Shown piece after piece: positions 8,327 through 16,086 of a stretch of 20,867 bases of DNA. Below the pieces are notes generated by a model. That model worked only from the letters and a program-made list of their open reading frames with translations, searched no databases and was not told where the DNA came from. Positions within the stretch are counted from its first letter, which is position 1, and every line of letters begins with the position of its first letter. A program made the translations under genes and the position numbers. This DNA is from Spirochaetales bacterium. GTDB lineage: Bacteria > Spirochaetota > Spirochaetia > SZUA-6 > DRHE01. The stretch spans positions 1 to 20,867 of the forward strand of contig JAFGFV010000003.1 in the NCBI GenBank assembly GCA_016930895.1, written 5' to 3'.

Positions 8327-8725
8327 GTGGGAATCTGCGGGTCGAGGACAGGCACCCGGCGTCAGCGGTGGGAATCCCTGTGCCGGCGCTGCGGACAGTG
8401 CTGTCACCTGCGCCGCCTGGGTCCCTCCGGCCTATATGTGGATACCTCCGCGCCCTGTCGATTTCTGGACCCCGACACGCACCTGTGCACCGTCTACCAA
8501 GAGCGCTTCACCATGTGCCGGGACTGCAAGAAGCTCACGGTCTTCCATGCCCTGTTCTCGCCGTACCTGCCGGCGGACTGCGGCTACGTTCAGGCCTTCC
8601 GCCTGCGGTACGTGCTGCCCCGTGCCCTGTCCAGGGTCTTCAAGAGGCTCGTTGGGACCGGAGGAAGCGGCTCGACAGCTCTCAGAAGATCGCGAAGATC
8701 TTCCAGTCGCCCGCCTGGCGGTTGA
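8327..8725 (+). CDS. YkgJ-family cysteine-cluster protein
   Basis: A 132-aa protein with the YkgJ-type CxxCxxCC signature: Cys19, Cys22, Cys25, Cys26, then Cys44, Cys54, Cys64, Cys67 and Cys85. Members are annotated as putative zinc- or iron-binding proteins; no reaction is established. The GTG start at 8327 lies 10 nt after the propeller gene stop and has no clear Shine-Dalgarno; coupling is likely. There is no better in-frame start before the first cluster. The last 44 bases overlap the 3' end of the convergent NTF2-like gene. The overlapped C-terminal tail (from about residue 118) is Ser/Arg/Gly rich and looks unconserved. Confidence 0.75.
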   Translation: MGICGSRTGTRRQRWESLCRRCGQCCHLRRLGPSGLYVDTSAPCRFLDPDTHLCTVYQERFTMCRDCKKLTVFHALFSPYLPADCGYVQAFRLRYVLPRALSRVFKRLVGTGGSGSTALRRSRRSSSRPPGG

Positions 8726-9842
8726 AGTAGTAGTCCTGGAACCGGGTCCAGAACGGGATCTTGGCGGACAGATCCAGGCGGGTCTTGACCGTCAGCAGGT
8801 ACACCGGCGCGGCCACCTCTCCCGCGAAACGGTCGGTCGGCTGCACGAAGATGCTGCCCGGATCCACGATGTCTTGGGCCGTGACACCCGAAAAGTCCGC
8901 AGCCTCGAAATACCCCCGGAAGGTCTCCGCGATCTCCCGGCGGGTCAGCGAGGTGTCCATGCGAATGATCCGGACCTCCTCGGCGAAATACGTGGCGGCG
9001 CGGTCCGGCTCCTTGCGCAGGAAGTAGCCCAGCGCAGCCAGGAGATTGTCCCTGAGCGCGTCCGTCGGCATCGGGGCCAGGGCCGCGGGAACCGCCCGAG
9101 CCGAGGTGGCGGGGGCTTCCTGAGGAACCCAGCTCGACAGGGGCAGTCGCTGCCCGACGGCGAAGAGCAGCCACCGGTTGTCCACCTTGTGCATGAGGTA
9201 CTGCTGGTCGGTGGTCCAGAAGGCCACCTGCTTGGAGAAGTCCATCCTGGCCTGGACGCGGATGGCGTAGGTTTCTCCCCAGTTTCTGGCCTGAGCGGGG
9301 GATACCCTGCTGACAGTCAGGCTGTTCAGGTCGAAGACTTGGGTCGGAACCAGCCCGCGGAGATCCACGTCCGCGAAGAAGGCCTCCAGCTGGCGGCGCA
9401 TCTCGCCCTGGGTCAGCTCCGCGTTGATCTCCGAAAAATACACCGACCCGTCCATCAGGTTCAGCATGGACTGGCTGTCCTCCACGAGGAAGGAGGACAC
9501 CAGGCGCAGGAACCTGGACTTGAGCCTCTCCTCGACCGCCATCGGGTCCTCCGATGGCGCCGCCGCCAGCCTGGCCTTGCCCTCCAGGATGAGCATCGCG
9601 GCATCCGGAAGCTCACGCATTTGGATCCTGGACGGATCGAGGGCAGGATAGATGTTGTAGGCCATGTCCTGGAAGGCCTCGCCCTTGTCCCGCTCCCCTC
9701 GGCTCTCGTACTGCCGGCCCGCCAGGTAGTACGCCTCGGCCAGCTCCCGGCGTTCCGCCGTCGGAAGCTTCGTGTAGAACTGGGCCCACAGCGCCTGGCT
9801 GGCAATCAGAAGAATCACGACAATCCAGAGGGACTTTTTCAT
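8682..9842 (-). CDS. Secreted protein with two tandem NTF2-like domains
   Basis: A 386-aa protein with a signal peptide (MKKSLWIVVILLIASQALWAQ), so exported. Residues 22-100 form a short helical region (AEAYYLAGRQYESRGERDKG). Two homologous halves follow, at about 106-229 and 262-386. Each has a helix (MRRQLEAFFADVDLRGL against IAETFRGYFEAADFSGV), a strand pair (YAIRVQARMDFSKQVAFWTT against YLLTVKTRLDLSAKIPFWTR) and a closing strand (NRWLLFAV against GDWKIFAI). The pattern resembles SnoaL/NTF2-like cone folds, often ligand-binding, but I cannot name a family or function. GGGAGG lies upstream of the ATG and a strong promoter precedes it, so it is probably a single-gene unit. The two copies are joined by an Ala/Pro-rich linker (about 240-260). 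Confidence 0.8.
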   Translation of the reverse strand: MKKSLWIVVILLIASQALWAQFYTKLPTAERRELAEAYYLAGRQYESRGERDKGEAFQDMAYNIYPALDPSRIQMRELPDAAMLILEGKARLAAAPSEDPMAVEERLKSRFLRLVSSFLVEDSQSMLNLMDGSVYFSEINAELTQGEMRRQLEAFFADVDLRGLVPTQVFDLNSLTVSRVSPAQARNWGETYAIRVQARMDFSKQVAFWTTDQQYLMHKVDNRWLLFAVGQRLPLSSWVPQEAPATSARAVPAALAPMPTDALRDNLLAALGYFLRKEPDRAATYFAEEVRIIRMDTSLTRREIAETFRGYFEAADFSGVTAQDIVDPGSIFVQPTDRFAGEVAAPVYLLTVKTRLDLSAKIPFWTRFQDYYFNRQAGDWKIFAIF

Positions 9843-9868
9843 CCTGCACCTCCCGTGGCTCTACTGTT

Positions 9869-9896
9869 AGTATAATACAGATTCCCAAAGTGTCAA
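9869..9896 (-). promoter_or_regulatory. Promoter for the NTF2-like secreted protein gene
   Basis: Read on the minus strand, TTGACA (9896-9891) and TATACT (9874-9869) are separated by 16 nt. The leader is short (about 20 nt) and carries GGGAGG. This marks the NTF2-like gene as transcribed separately from the kinase gene that ends at 9932. Confidence 0.7.
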
Positions 9897-9931
9897 TTTA
9901 CGCGTGGCGGTTTGTGGTTCCCCTGTGATCG

Positions 9932-11602
9932 TCAGTACTTGAAGGCGCTCTCGCCGATGAACTCGCGGAGGATCGAATACTCGGGGACCCAGCCGGGAGG
10001 GATCGGCGCGAAATTCGTGAGAAAAGACAGCAGGCGCAGCGCTTCCCCAAAGGGCTCCTGGTCCGGCTTGATGCTCTTGAGCAGGGGTTCGGCGTATACC
10101 TTCAGCACCGACAGCTCGTAGTCGAGGGCGGAATTGAAGGCTGAGTCCGCCGTGTTCTGGAAGGGAAAGATGTTGCGGTTCTCCCCGTCTCGTACCGACT
10201 GCCACATCTCCAGGGTCTCGAGGGCCGAGTGCCCGCGGAACTGGTGATCCCTGACGATGCGGCGCAGCAGGCGGTTGTCCGTGGTCGAAATGCGGTTGTG
10301 GTCGTCGAGGTTCAGCTGGGTAAGGGCGGACACGTAGATCTTGTACTTCTCGTGTCGCGGGATCGAAGGGGTCAGCTCGTCGTTGAGCCCGTGAATCCCC
10401 TCCAGGATGATCACGGACCGTTCGGGGAGCTTGAGGGGAACCCCCTCCTCCCTGCGCCCCCCCGTGTGGAAGTCGAAACGCGGGATGATGACCTGCTCGC
10501 CCGCCGTCAGCCGCAGCAGGTGCTCGTTGAGAAGCTCCACGTCGATGGCCTTCAGGCTCTCGAAGTCGTACCGCCCCTCCGCGTCCAGGGGGGTGAGCTC
10601 CCGCGCAACGAAGTAGTCGTCCAGGGAGATGGGCACAGGGTTCCGACCCAGGACCTGCAGCTGGATGGACAGCTTCTTGGCAAAGGTGGTCTTGCCGGAG
10701 GAGGAGGGACCCGCGATCAGGACCAGACGCACCTCGTCGCGGCGATCGTTGAGCCGGTCGGCGATCAGGGCGATCTTCTTGTCGTGGAGCGCCTCCGTGA
10801 CCTGGATGAAACGCTTGACCCCGCGCCCGGCGATCAGGTCGTTCATGTGGCCGACGCAGGTGACGTTCAGGATCTTGCCCCAGTCCTTGTACTCGCGATA
10901 GATCGAGAACAGCACGGGGTTCTCCCGGAAGGCGCTGAGGCGCTCCGGGCGGTCCCACGGCGGGTAGCGCAACAGGAACCCCGGCTCGTAGCCCATGATG
11001 TCGAAAACCTTGAGCACCGAGGTGCGAGGGACCAGGGGGGCATGGGCGAGGTCCAGGAAATCCCCGCAGGTGAACACAGCGACCTTGAGGTCGTTGCGGT
11101 TCTTGAGCAGGAGCACGGTGTCGGGCTGGTTGTTCTCCCGGAAGTACTCGACCGCCTCGGAGTAGGAGATGACCCGCCGCTGGATCGGGAGATCCGCCGC
11201 CACGAGCTCCCGCATCCGTGTCCCGAGGGCTACCAAGTCCGCGCCGGCCACCGCCTGCATGCCGTCGAAATAGTAGAAATAGCCCCTGCCCAGGGAGTGG
11301 CCGATCACCAGCCGCCGGTCGGGGAACAGCTGCTTGGCGGCGATCGTGAGCAGGAAGCACAGGGAGCGCCGGTATATGCCCGCCCCTTCCCTGCAGTCCA
11401 TGCGCACCGGTTCGATCGAGCTGTTGATCTCGATGCGGTAGGTCAGGCTGGTCAGGGCCTTGTTGACCCGGGCGGCCACGACCGGGGAGGAGACTTCGGG
11501 CTCTCCGTCCTGCAGTGCCTCCCCGACGCGGATCCCGGCGGGAAAGCTCCGCCGCGTGCCGTCGGGAAACGTGATCGTAATGCTTGTGGAGTTGCCGCTC
11601 AT
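9932..11602 (-). CDS. Nucleoside (uridine-like) kinase with TGS and ThrRS-like N-terminal domains
   Basis: This 556-aa protein has three parts. Residues about 5-60 are a TGS-like beta-grasp domain (SITITFPDGTRRSFPAG). Residues about 75-210 resemble the threonyl-tRNA synthetase second additional domain (VIGHSLGRGYFYYFDGMQ). From about 285 there is a P-loop kinase of the uridine kinase/phosphoribulokinase class, with GPSSSGKT at 298-305 and SLDDYF near 326-331. Related proteins occur in Thermotoga and spirochaetes and are annotated as uridine-kinase-like; whether uridine is the true substrate is unsettled. The ATG at 11602 gives the natural TGS start; a GTG at 11623, overlapping the region just after the HD-GYP stop, would add 7 residues. 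It follows the HD-GYP gene by about 22 nt and is probably cotranscribed with it. Confidence 0.85.
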   Translation of the reverse strand: MSGNSTSITITFPDGTRRSFPAGIRVGEALQDGEPEVSSPVVAARVNKALTSLTYRIEINSSIEPVRMDCREGAGIYRRSLCFLLTIAAKQLFPDRRLVIGHSLGRGYFYYFDGMQAVAGADLVALGTRMRELVAADLPIQRRVISYSEAVEYFRENNQPDTVLLLKNRNDLKVAVFTCGDFLDLAHAPLVPRTSVLKVFDIMGYEPGFLLRYPPWDRPERLSAFRENPVLFSIYREYKDWGKILNVTCVGHMNDLIAGRGVKRFIQVTEALHDKKIALIADRLNDRRDEVRLVLIAGPSSSGKTTFAKKLSIQLQVLGRNPVPISLDDYFVARELTPLDAEGRYDFESLKAIDVELLNEHLLRLTAGEQVIIPRFDFHTGGRREEGVPLKLPERSVIILEGIHGLNDELTPSIPRHEKYKIYVSALTQLNLDDHNRISTTDNRLLRRIVRDHQFRGHSALETLEMWQSVRDGENRNIFPFQNTADSAFNSALDYELSVLKVYAEPLLKSIKPDQEPFGEALRLLSFLTNFAPIPPGWVPEYSILREFIGESAFKY

Positions 11603-11624
11603 CTCGCTCTGGGCCCCGCCCACG

Positions 11625-12779
11625 TCAGCTCAGGCCGAGGGAGTCGGCTTCCTGGAGCGAGAGGCACTGCGTGATCGTGGGAGACCCCTCGCCCCCGGTG
11701 GACACGATCGCCGGTTCCTCGACCCGCGTCCCGCTTGCGTCGATCAGAACGTCCACGAACGGCGATTTCGGGCTCTCCGGATTGGTCTGGACCACCCTCG
11801 CCAGGGACCCGTCCTCCAGGCGCACGAGGTGCCCGAGGGGATAGAGGGAGAGGCAATAGACCAGGGTGCGGACGATCTTCTCGTCGTAGCGGCTGCCCCG
11901 GCCCTTGAGCAGCTCGAGGAGGGCCTGGTGCCCGGTCACCGCCCGCCGGTAGGTGCGCTTGCCGGTCATGGCGTCGTAGGAGCAGCAGGCTGAAACGATC
12001 CGAGCGTAGAGATTGATCTTTTCCCCCGCCAGCCCTCGGGGATACCCGGTACCGTCGGGGCGCTCGTGGTGCTCGAAGGCGCTCAGAGCGATATCGTCGG
12101 AAAGGGAGAAGCCCTTGAGGATCCGGTAACCCAGGGTGGTGTGCGCCTGGATCATCTTTGTCTCCTGGGGCGTCAGGGACCGGGCGTTCATGTACACCGC
12201 GTCCGGGAGCTTGAGCATGCCGATATCGTGTAGGAGCGCGCACATGCCCAGCTCGATGAGGCGGTGCGGCGGCAGCTTGAGAGCGTCGCCGACGGCCAGC
12301 GAGAGCAGGGTGGTGTTGACGCTGTGCTGGTAGAGGTAGTTCTCGGCCGGGTGGGGGAACTGCGGCAGGCGCAGGATCCCGTCCTTGTTGTTCTTGACTT
12401 CGTCGATCAGTTGCTTGACCCGCTCGGTTACCAGCCCTGGGTCGATCCGGTTGTCCTCCCGGAAGCGGGTGAAGGCATCGACCACGAAGTGGATGGCCGC
12501 GTAGTAGAGCTTGCGGGCCTGCTCGAGCTTCTTGCGCTCCCGGATGTCGAGGTCCAGCAGGGCCGAGGAGGCCTTGGCCCCGCTTCCGGCCAGATACGAC
12601 GGGGCCTCGACCGCGCTGCCGTCGGTGTAGACATGGGGGAACCCCCAGCGCCTGAGCCGCTCCAGGAGCTCGGCGGTCACCCGGGTCTCCGGGGACAACA
12701 GAACGTAGCGCTCATCCAGATACACCGGTGCGTCGAAGTACATGTCCTCGCGCAGTTCGACCACGGGAACTTCTTTCAT
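11625..12779 (-). CDS. HD-GYP domain protein, probable cyclic-di-GMP phosphodiesterase
   Basis: HD-GYP proteins hydrolyse cyclic di-GMP, mostly to GMP. This 384-aa protein keeps the full metal set I would expect: His152 (QHSVNTTLL), the HD pair His184-Asp185 (LLHDIGMLKLP), His213, His237-His238, and Asp269 (SYDAMT). The GYP signature HHERPDGTGYP is at 237-247. Residues 1-60 form a small N-terminal domain of the type often found before HD-GYP (PVVELREDMYFDAPVYLDE), and 75-125 is helical. A beta-rich C-terminal piece (about 315-375, LGHLVRLEDGSLARVVQTN) follows. No signal peptide or TM is seen, so it is cytoplasmic. The ribosome site is weak. Its job next to a nucleoside kinase is unknown. Confidence 0.9.
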   Translation of the reverse strand: MKEVPVVELREDMYFDAPVYLDERYVLLSPETRVTAELLERLRRWGFPHVYTDGSAVEAPSYLAGSGAKASSALLDLDIRERKKLEQARKLYYAAIHFVVDAFTRFREDNRIDPGLVTERVKQLIDEVKNNKDGILRLPQFPHPAENYLYQHSVNTTLLSLAVGDALKLPPHRLIELGMCALLHDIGMLKLPDAVYMNARSLTPQETKMIQAHTTLGYRILKGFSLSDDIALSAFEHHERPDGTGYPRGLAGEKINLYARIVSACCSYDAMTGKRTYRRAVTGHQALLELLKGRGSRYDEKIVRTLVYCLSLYPLGHLVRLEDGSLARVVQTNPESPKSPFVDVLIDASGTRVEEPAIVSTGGEGSPTITQCLSLQEADSLGLS

Positions 12780-12798
12780 GTCGGCATTCTACCTCGGA

Positions 12799-12827
12799 TT
12801 GACCCCTCGGGGAATATCCCATAGACT
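12799..12827 (+). promoter_or_regulatory. Promoter for the two-TM helical-repeat gene
   Basis: TTGACC at 12799-12804 and TAGACT at 12822-12827 are 17 nt apart (5/6 and 4/6 to consensus). A start near 12834 leaves a leader of about 19 nt that holds AGGAG at 12842-12846. Confidence 0.55.
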
Positions 12828-12836
12828 CACGCGGGG

Positions 12837-12865
12837 ATTATAGGAGCTTCCGTTGAAATTTAGAA
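12837..12865 (-). promoter_or_regulatory. Possible promoter for HD-GYP and kinase genes
   Basis: On the minus strand a perfect TATAAT (12842-12837) is preceded at 17 nt by a poor -35 (TTCTAA, 12865-12860). It overlaps the start region of the divergent gene. The -10 alone is convincing; the -35 is not. Confidence 0.35.
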
Positions 12866-13668
12866 CCGTCTACATCCTCTTCAACGCGGTGATTCTCCTG
12901 TCCTTCGCCTTCATATTCTTCCTGCCCCTGCTGATGCTCGGGCCGGACTACTTTTCCCTCTTCGTGTCCCGGAACTGGGTCGCCGGGGCCCTGTTCGCGG
13001 CCACCCTCGTGATCGTGAACGTGTACTTCCTGCGCAATTGGAGGTTGTTCCGGCTCCTCGAGCAGGAAGACTGGCCGGCGGTGATCCGGGTGCTGGAGGA
13101 ACGGGTGTTGACCCGGAGGCGCCTGTCCCGCAGCAACGTCAAGATGCTGGTGAACGCCTATCTGATCACCTCCAGGCTCCAGGAGCTCCGCGAGCTGGCG
13201 GGCTTGGTGGAGGAGCACCGGCCGGGGCTCATGAGACGCTTTGCCCTGCATTTCGGGGTCCCGTACCTGCTGCGCGAGGAGCCGGCCGCCGCGGAGGGCT
13301 ACTTCGGACGCGTCCGGGAGATCAAAGGGGTGGCCGATCGCGACTGGCTGGCCTGGAACTATGGGTTCGCTCTCCTGCAGCAGAAGCGGCTGGACCCCGC
13401 CAGGGCGGTCCTGCTGGGCATTCTCGATCGCAGGCCCGAGCCGGTGCTGGAGCTGCTCACCCTGTACATTCTCCGCTCGGCGTTGGGGGAAGAGGAGCAG
13501 GTCAGGGAGAGAGTCCGTACGGGTCGGGATGCGCTGGCCCGGCGCTTCACGCCCGAAACCTGGAAGCGGAGGCTCGAATCCGGCAGCAAGAATCTGGAGG
13601 TCGTGCTGCTGTCTCCGATCCTGCGCGACGCCGGAGCCTGGCTGTTCGCCCCGCCGGAGGCCGGCTAG
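12853..13668 (+). CDS. Membrane protein with two N-terminal TM helices and helical-repeat domain
   Basis: I do not recognise a named family. Two hydrophobic segments, at about 7-30 and 42-60, form a hairpin with a short outside loop. They are followed by about 210 residues of alpha-helix resembling TPR-like repeats ([23 protein letters not shown]). This suggests a membrane-anchored cytoplasmic scaffold. Start is TTG at 12853, chosen because AGGAG (12842-12846) is 6 nt upstream, the next residues are KFRT then the TM, and a promoter sits just before. The gene ends in a 4-base tail-to-tail overlap with the small cysteine-rich gene on the other strand. Confidence 0.75.
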   Translation: MKFRTVYILFNAVILLSFAFIFFLPLLMLGPDYFSLFVSRNWVAGALFAATLVIVNVYFLRNWRLFRLLEQEDWPAVIRVLEERVLTRRRLSRSNVKMLVNAYLITSRLQELRELAGLVEEHRPGLMRRFALHFGVPYLLREEPAAAEGYFGRVREIKGVADRDWLAWNYGFALLQQKRLDPARAVLLGILDRRPEPVLELLTLYILRSALGEEEQVRERVRTGRDALARRFTPETWKRRLESGSKNLEVVLLSPILRDAGAWLFAPPEAG

Positions 13669-13859
13669 CCGCGGTTTCGGACGAAGAAGCCGATGCTCCG
13701 ATCGTAGGTGCGTTCCTCCTCGGCGCTGAAGTAGCAGGCCGGGAGCTCCCCGAGACTGCGGTGATACGCGATGCACTCACAGCAGACGCCGTGGCGCGGG
13801 CAGCCGGGGTAGGTGCAGTTGCACCGGCTCGAGTTCTTGTGCTGATTCAGGCAATCCAT
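13665..13859 (-). CDS. Small cysteine-rich protein, DUF6485-like
   Basis: This 64-aa protein has eight cysteines at 3, 13, 15, 20, 26, 27, 29 and 42, in the pattern [21 protein letters not shown], then GELPACYF and TYDRSI. I recall this pattern as DUF6485, a small family of unknown function; treat the family name as likely rather than proven. The cysteines suggest one or two metal sites. The ATG begins only 4 bases past the last base of tRNA-Leu, and the nearest AGG is partly in the tRNA discriminator. It is almost certainly cotranscribed with the tRNA. The 3' end overlaps the convergent TM gene by 4 bases. Confidence 0.72.
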   Translation of the reverse strand: MDCLNQHKNSSRCNCTYPGCPRHGVCCECIAYHRSLGELPACYFSAEEERTYDRSIGFFVRNRG

Positions 13860-13862
13860 ACC

Positions 13863-13948
13863 TGCCGGAGACGGGACTCGGACCCGTACCGCCCTTGCGG
13901 GCGAGAGGATTTTAAGTCCTCTGTGTCTACCAGTTTCACCACTCCGGC
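13863..13948 (-). tRNA. tRNA-Leu(TAA)
   Basis: An 86-nt class II tRNA on the minus strand. The acceptor GCCGGAG pairs with CTCCGGC, with discriminator A at 13863. The D arm has TGGTAGA. The anticodon stem GAGGA/TCCTC closes the loop CTTAAAA, anticodon TAA at 13914-13912, reading UUA/UUG leucine codons. The long variable arm is CGCCC-GCAA-GGGCG, capped by a GNRA-type tetraloop. The T stem ACGGG/CCCGT is intact but its loop is TCCGAGT, so position 55 is C (13881), not the near-universal T. CCA is not encoded. A promoter lies 13 nt upstream. Confidence 0.93.
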
Positions 13949-13960
13949 CGCCCGTTTCGC

Positions 13961-13989
13961 ATACTAAGCTCCGCCCGGAGCTTGGTCAA
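13961..13989 (-). promoter_or_regulatory. Promoter for tRNA-Leu and the small cysteine-rich gene
   Basis: On the minus strand TTGACC (13989-13984) and TAGTAT (13966-13961) are 17 nt apart. The spacer is entirely filled by a hairpin-forming inverted repeat: on the plus strand AAGCTCC at 13966-13972, 4-nt loop, GGAGCTT at 13977-13983. A third half-site, AAGCTC, lies at 13988-13993. Confidence 0.62.
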
Positions 13990-13993
13990 GCTC
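13966..13993. repeat. Overlapping inverted repeats in the tRNA promoter
   Basis: Three half-sites alternate in direction: AAGCTCC, N4, GGAGCTT, N4, AAGCTC. Any two neighbours can form a perfect 6- or 7-bp hairpin with a 4-nt loop. There is no T-run, so this is not a standard terminator for htpG. It could be an operator, a mutually exclusive RNA structure at the htpG 3' end, or chance. Confidence 0.6.
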
Positions 13994-14028
13994 GACGGGG
14001 TCCCGGGCGCGCGGGTTCACGGGACGGC

Positions 14029-15921
14029 TTACAGCGCCCTGGCGATGACCCGGTTCAGACGCCGGGCGAACTCCGTGGGGTCGGCCAGCTCGCCGCCCTC
14101 CACGATCAGGGCCTGCTCCAGCAGGAGCCGGCTCACGTCCGCCACGAGGGACTCGTCCTCCGCGGCCTCCAGCTTCTTGACGATCTCGTGGGTCGGGTTG
14201 ACCTCCAGGACGGGCTTGACCTCGGGCAGGTCCTTCTGCCCGAGGGCCTTGAGAATGGACTGCATCTGGATCGTGGGGTCCTCCTCGTCGGCCACGATGC
14301 ACGACGGGGAGTCGGTGAGGCGCGTGGAGGCCCGCACGTCCTTGACCTCTTGGCCGAGGACTTTCTTGATCTTGGCGAGGAGCGGCCGGACCGCTTTCTC
14401 CGACTCCTTGTCGGCATCGCTCTTGAGCTCCTCGGCGGCGCCGCTGCGGTTCACGGCCTTGAGCTCGCAGTCCTTGTACTTGCCGATGGCCGGGGCCACG
14501 ATCTCGTCGATCTCGTGGTCCATGACGAGCACCTCGATGCCCTTCTGCCGGTAGCTCTCCAAGAGCGGCGAGTTCTGGAGCTTGTGCTCGTCGCCCCCGG
14601 TGATGTAGTAGATCGCCTTCTGGTCTTCGGGCTTGCGCTCCAGGTAGCCCGCCAGCCCGGTCAGGCCCTCCTCGGTGGTCGACTTGTAGCGCAGAAGCTC
14701 CAGGAGGGTGTCGCGGTTGGCGAAGTCCTGGTACACCCCCTCCTTGATGCAGATGCCGAACTGCTCGTGGAACTCCTGGTACTTCTCCGGGGTGTTCTGC
14801 GCCATCTTTTCCAGCTCGGCGAGGATGCGCTTGACCGAGGCGCTGCGGATCGACTTGAGAATCTGGTTCTCCTGGAGCATTTCTCGGCTTACGTTCAGGG
14901 GCAGGTCTTCGGAGTCGATGATCCCGTGGACGAAACGCAGATAGGTGGGCAGGAGCTCCTTCTCGTCGTCAGTGATGAATACCCGCTTGACGTACAGCTT
15001 GACCCCCGGGCGGTAGTTCACCCAGAAGAGGTCAAAGGGGGCCTTCTTGGGAATGTAGAACAGGGTCGTGTACTCCAGGGCCCCTTCGGCCCGGGTGTGG
15101 AAGTAGTGCAGGGGATCCTCGGTGTCGTGGCCGATGGTCTTGTAGAGCTCCCGGTACTCCTCGTCGGAGATCTCGTTCTTGGGTCGGCGCCAGAGAGCGG
15201 AGCCGGAATTGACCTGCTCGACCTTCTTCTCCTTGACCTTTTTGCCCTTGCCGCTCTTGCCTTCGCTTTCCTCCTGCCGTGTCTCCTCGTAGTGCAGGTA
15301 GATCGGGAAGGGGATGTGATTGGAGTACTTGCGGATGATCCCCTGGATCTGCCAACGGCTGGCGAACTCCGTGCCCCGCTCGTTCAGGTGAAGGGTCACG
15401 GTGGTCCCGGTGGGCGCCTCGTCCACGGGCTCGATCTCGTACTCGCCCTGACCGTCGCTGGACCAACGGTGCGCCTGCTCCTCTCCGGCCTTGCGGCTCA
15501 CCACCTCGACCCGGTCCGCCACCATGAAGGCGGAGTAGAAGCCCACTCCGAACTGACCGATCAGGCTCGAGTCCTTGGCGGCGTCCTTGCCCATCGACTC
15601 CAGGAACTTCCGGGTCCCCGAATTGGCGATGGTCCCCAGGTTCTCGGCCAGCTCGTCGGCGGTCATGCCGATCCCGGTATCCGCTACCCTGAGGGTGCCA
15701 TGACCGTCCCCTCCACTTTCGGAGAACTCGATGTCGATCCGGGGTACGAACGGAAAGCCCTTGAACTGCTCGTCCGTCAGGGTCAGGTACTTGAGGCGGT
15801 CCAGGGCGTCGGAGGCGTTGGAGATGAGCTCCCGAAGGAAGATCTCGGGATGCGAGTAGAGGGAGTGGATGATCAGGTGCAGAAGCCGGTTGACTTCCGT
15901 CTGAAACTTGTGTTTGGCCAT
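14029..15921 (-). CDS. htpG: Chaperone HtpG (Hsp90 family)
   Basis: HtpG is the bacterial Hsp90, an ATP-dependent dimeric chaperone in the cytoplasm. The 630-aa length is normal. The N-terminal GHKL ATPase has ELISNASDALDRLKYL, DTGIGMT and GQFGVGFYSAFMVAD, the three ATP-site motifs. The middle domain has ALWRRPKNEISDEEY and PLNVSREMLQEN. Between the N and middle domains (about residues 212-240) there is a Lys/Glu-rich stretch somewhat longer than in E. coli HtpG. AGGAG lies 7-8 nt before the ATG. No CIRCE element or sigma-32-type promoter was seen; the upstream DNA is simply AT-rich near 15960-15985. The tRNA promoter follows about 40 nt past the stop. Confidence 0.97.
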   Translation of the reverse strand: MAKHKFQTEVNRLLHLIIHSLYSHPEIFLRELISNASDALDRLKYLTLTDEQFKGFPFVPRIDIEFSESGGDGHGTLRVADTGIGMTADELAENLGTIANSGTRKFLESMGKDAAKDSSLIGQFGVGFYSAFMVADRVEVVSRKAGEEQAHRWSSDGQGEYEIEPVDEAPTGTTVTLHLNERGTEFASRWQIQGIIRKYSNHIPFPIYLHYEETRQEESEGKSGKGKKVKEKKVEQVNSGSALWRRPKNEISDEEYRELYKTIGHDTEDPLHYFHTRAEGALEYTTLFYIPKKAPFDLFWVNYRPGVKLYVKRVFITDDEKELLPTYLRFVHGIIDSEDLPLNVSREMLQENQILKSIRSASVKRILAELEKMAQNTPEKYQEFHEQFGICIKEGVYQDFANRDTLLELLRYKSTTEEGLTGLAGYLERKPEDQKAIYYITGGDEHKLQNSPLLESYRQKGIEVLVMDHEIDEIVAPAIGKYKDCELKAVNRSGAAEELKSDADKESEKAVRPLLAKIKKVLGQEVKDVRASTRLTDSPSCIVADEEDPTIQMQSILKALGQKDLPEVKPVLEVNPTHEIVKKLEAAEDESLVADVSRLLLEQALIVEGGELADPTEFARRLNRVIARAL

Positions 15922-16034
15922 CGCTGCGCTCCTCGGTCGATCAGGTGTAACCCGATTGCAGATTGTATAAAAATAAGATAGCTACAAACCGGCAACGCCG
16001 GCAAATTCTTCCCGAGCAGCTTCGTGGCTGCGGG

Positions 16035-16064
16035 TTGACAGCCTCGGAAGCAGCTTCGTAGAGT
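16035..16064 (+). promoter_or_regulatory. Promoter for the 95-aa helical protein gene
   Basis: TTGACA at 16035-16040 and TAGAGT at 16059-16064 are 18 nt apart. The spacer contains the palindrome GAAGC-A-GCTTC (16047-16057). An 11-bp direct repeat AGCAGCTTCGT occurs at 16015-16025 and 16049-16059. Confidence 0.55.
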
Positions 16065-16086
16065 GGGGGGGAAGGTGGGAGGACCC

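Noticed and set aside
15922..16010. CIRCE or sigma-32 type control of htpG
   Set aside because: I looked for the CIRCE inverted repeat and for CTTGAA/CCCCAT-like boxes and found neither.
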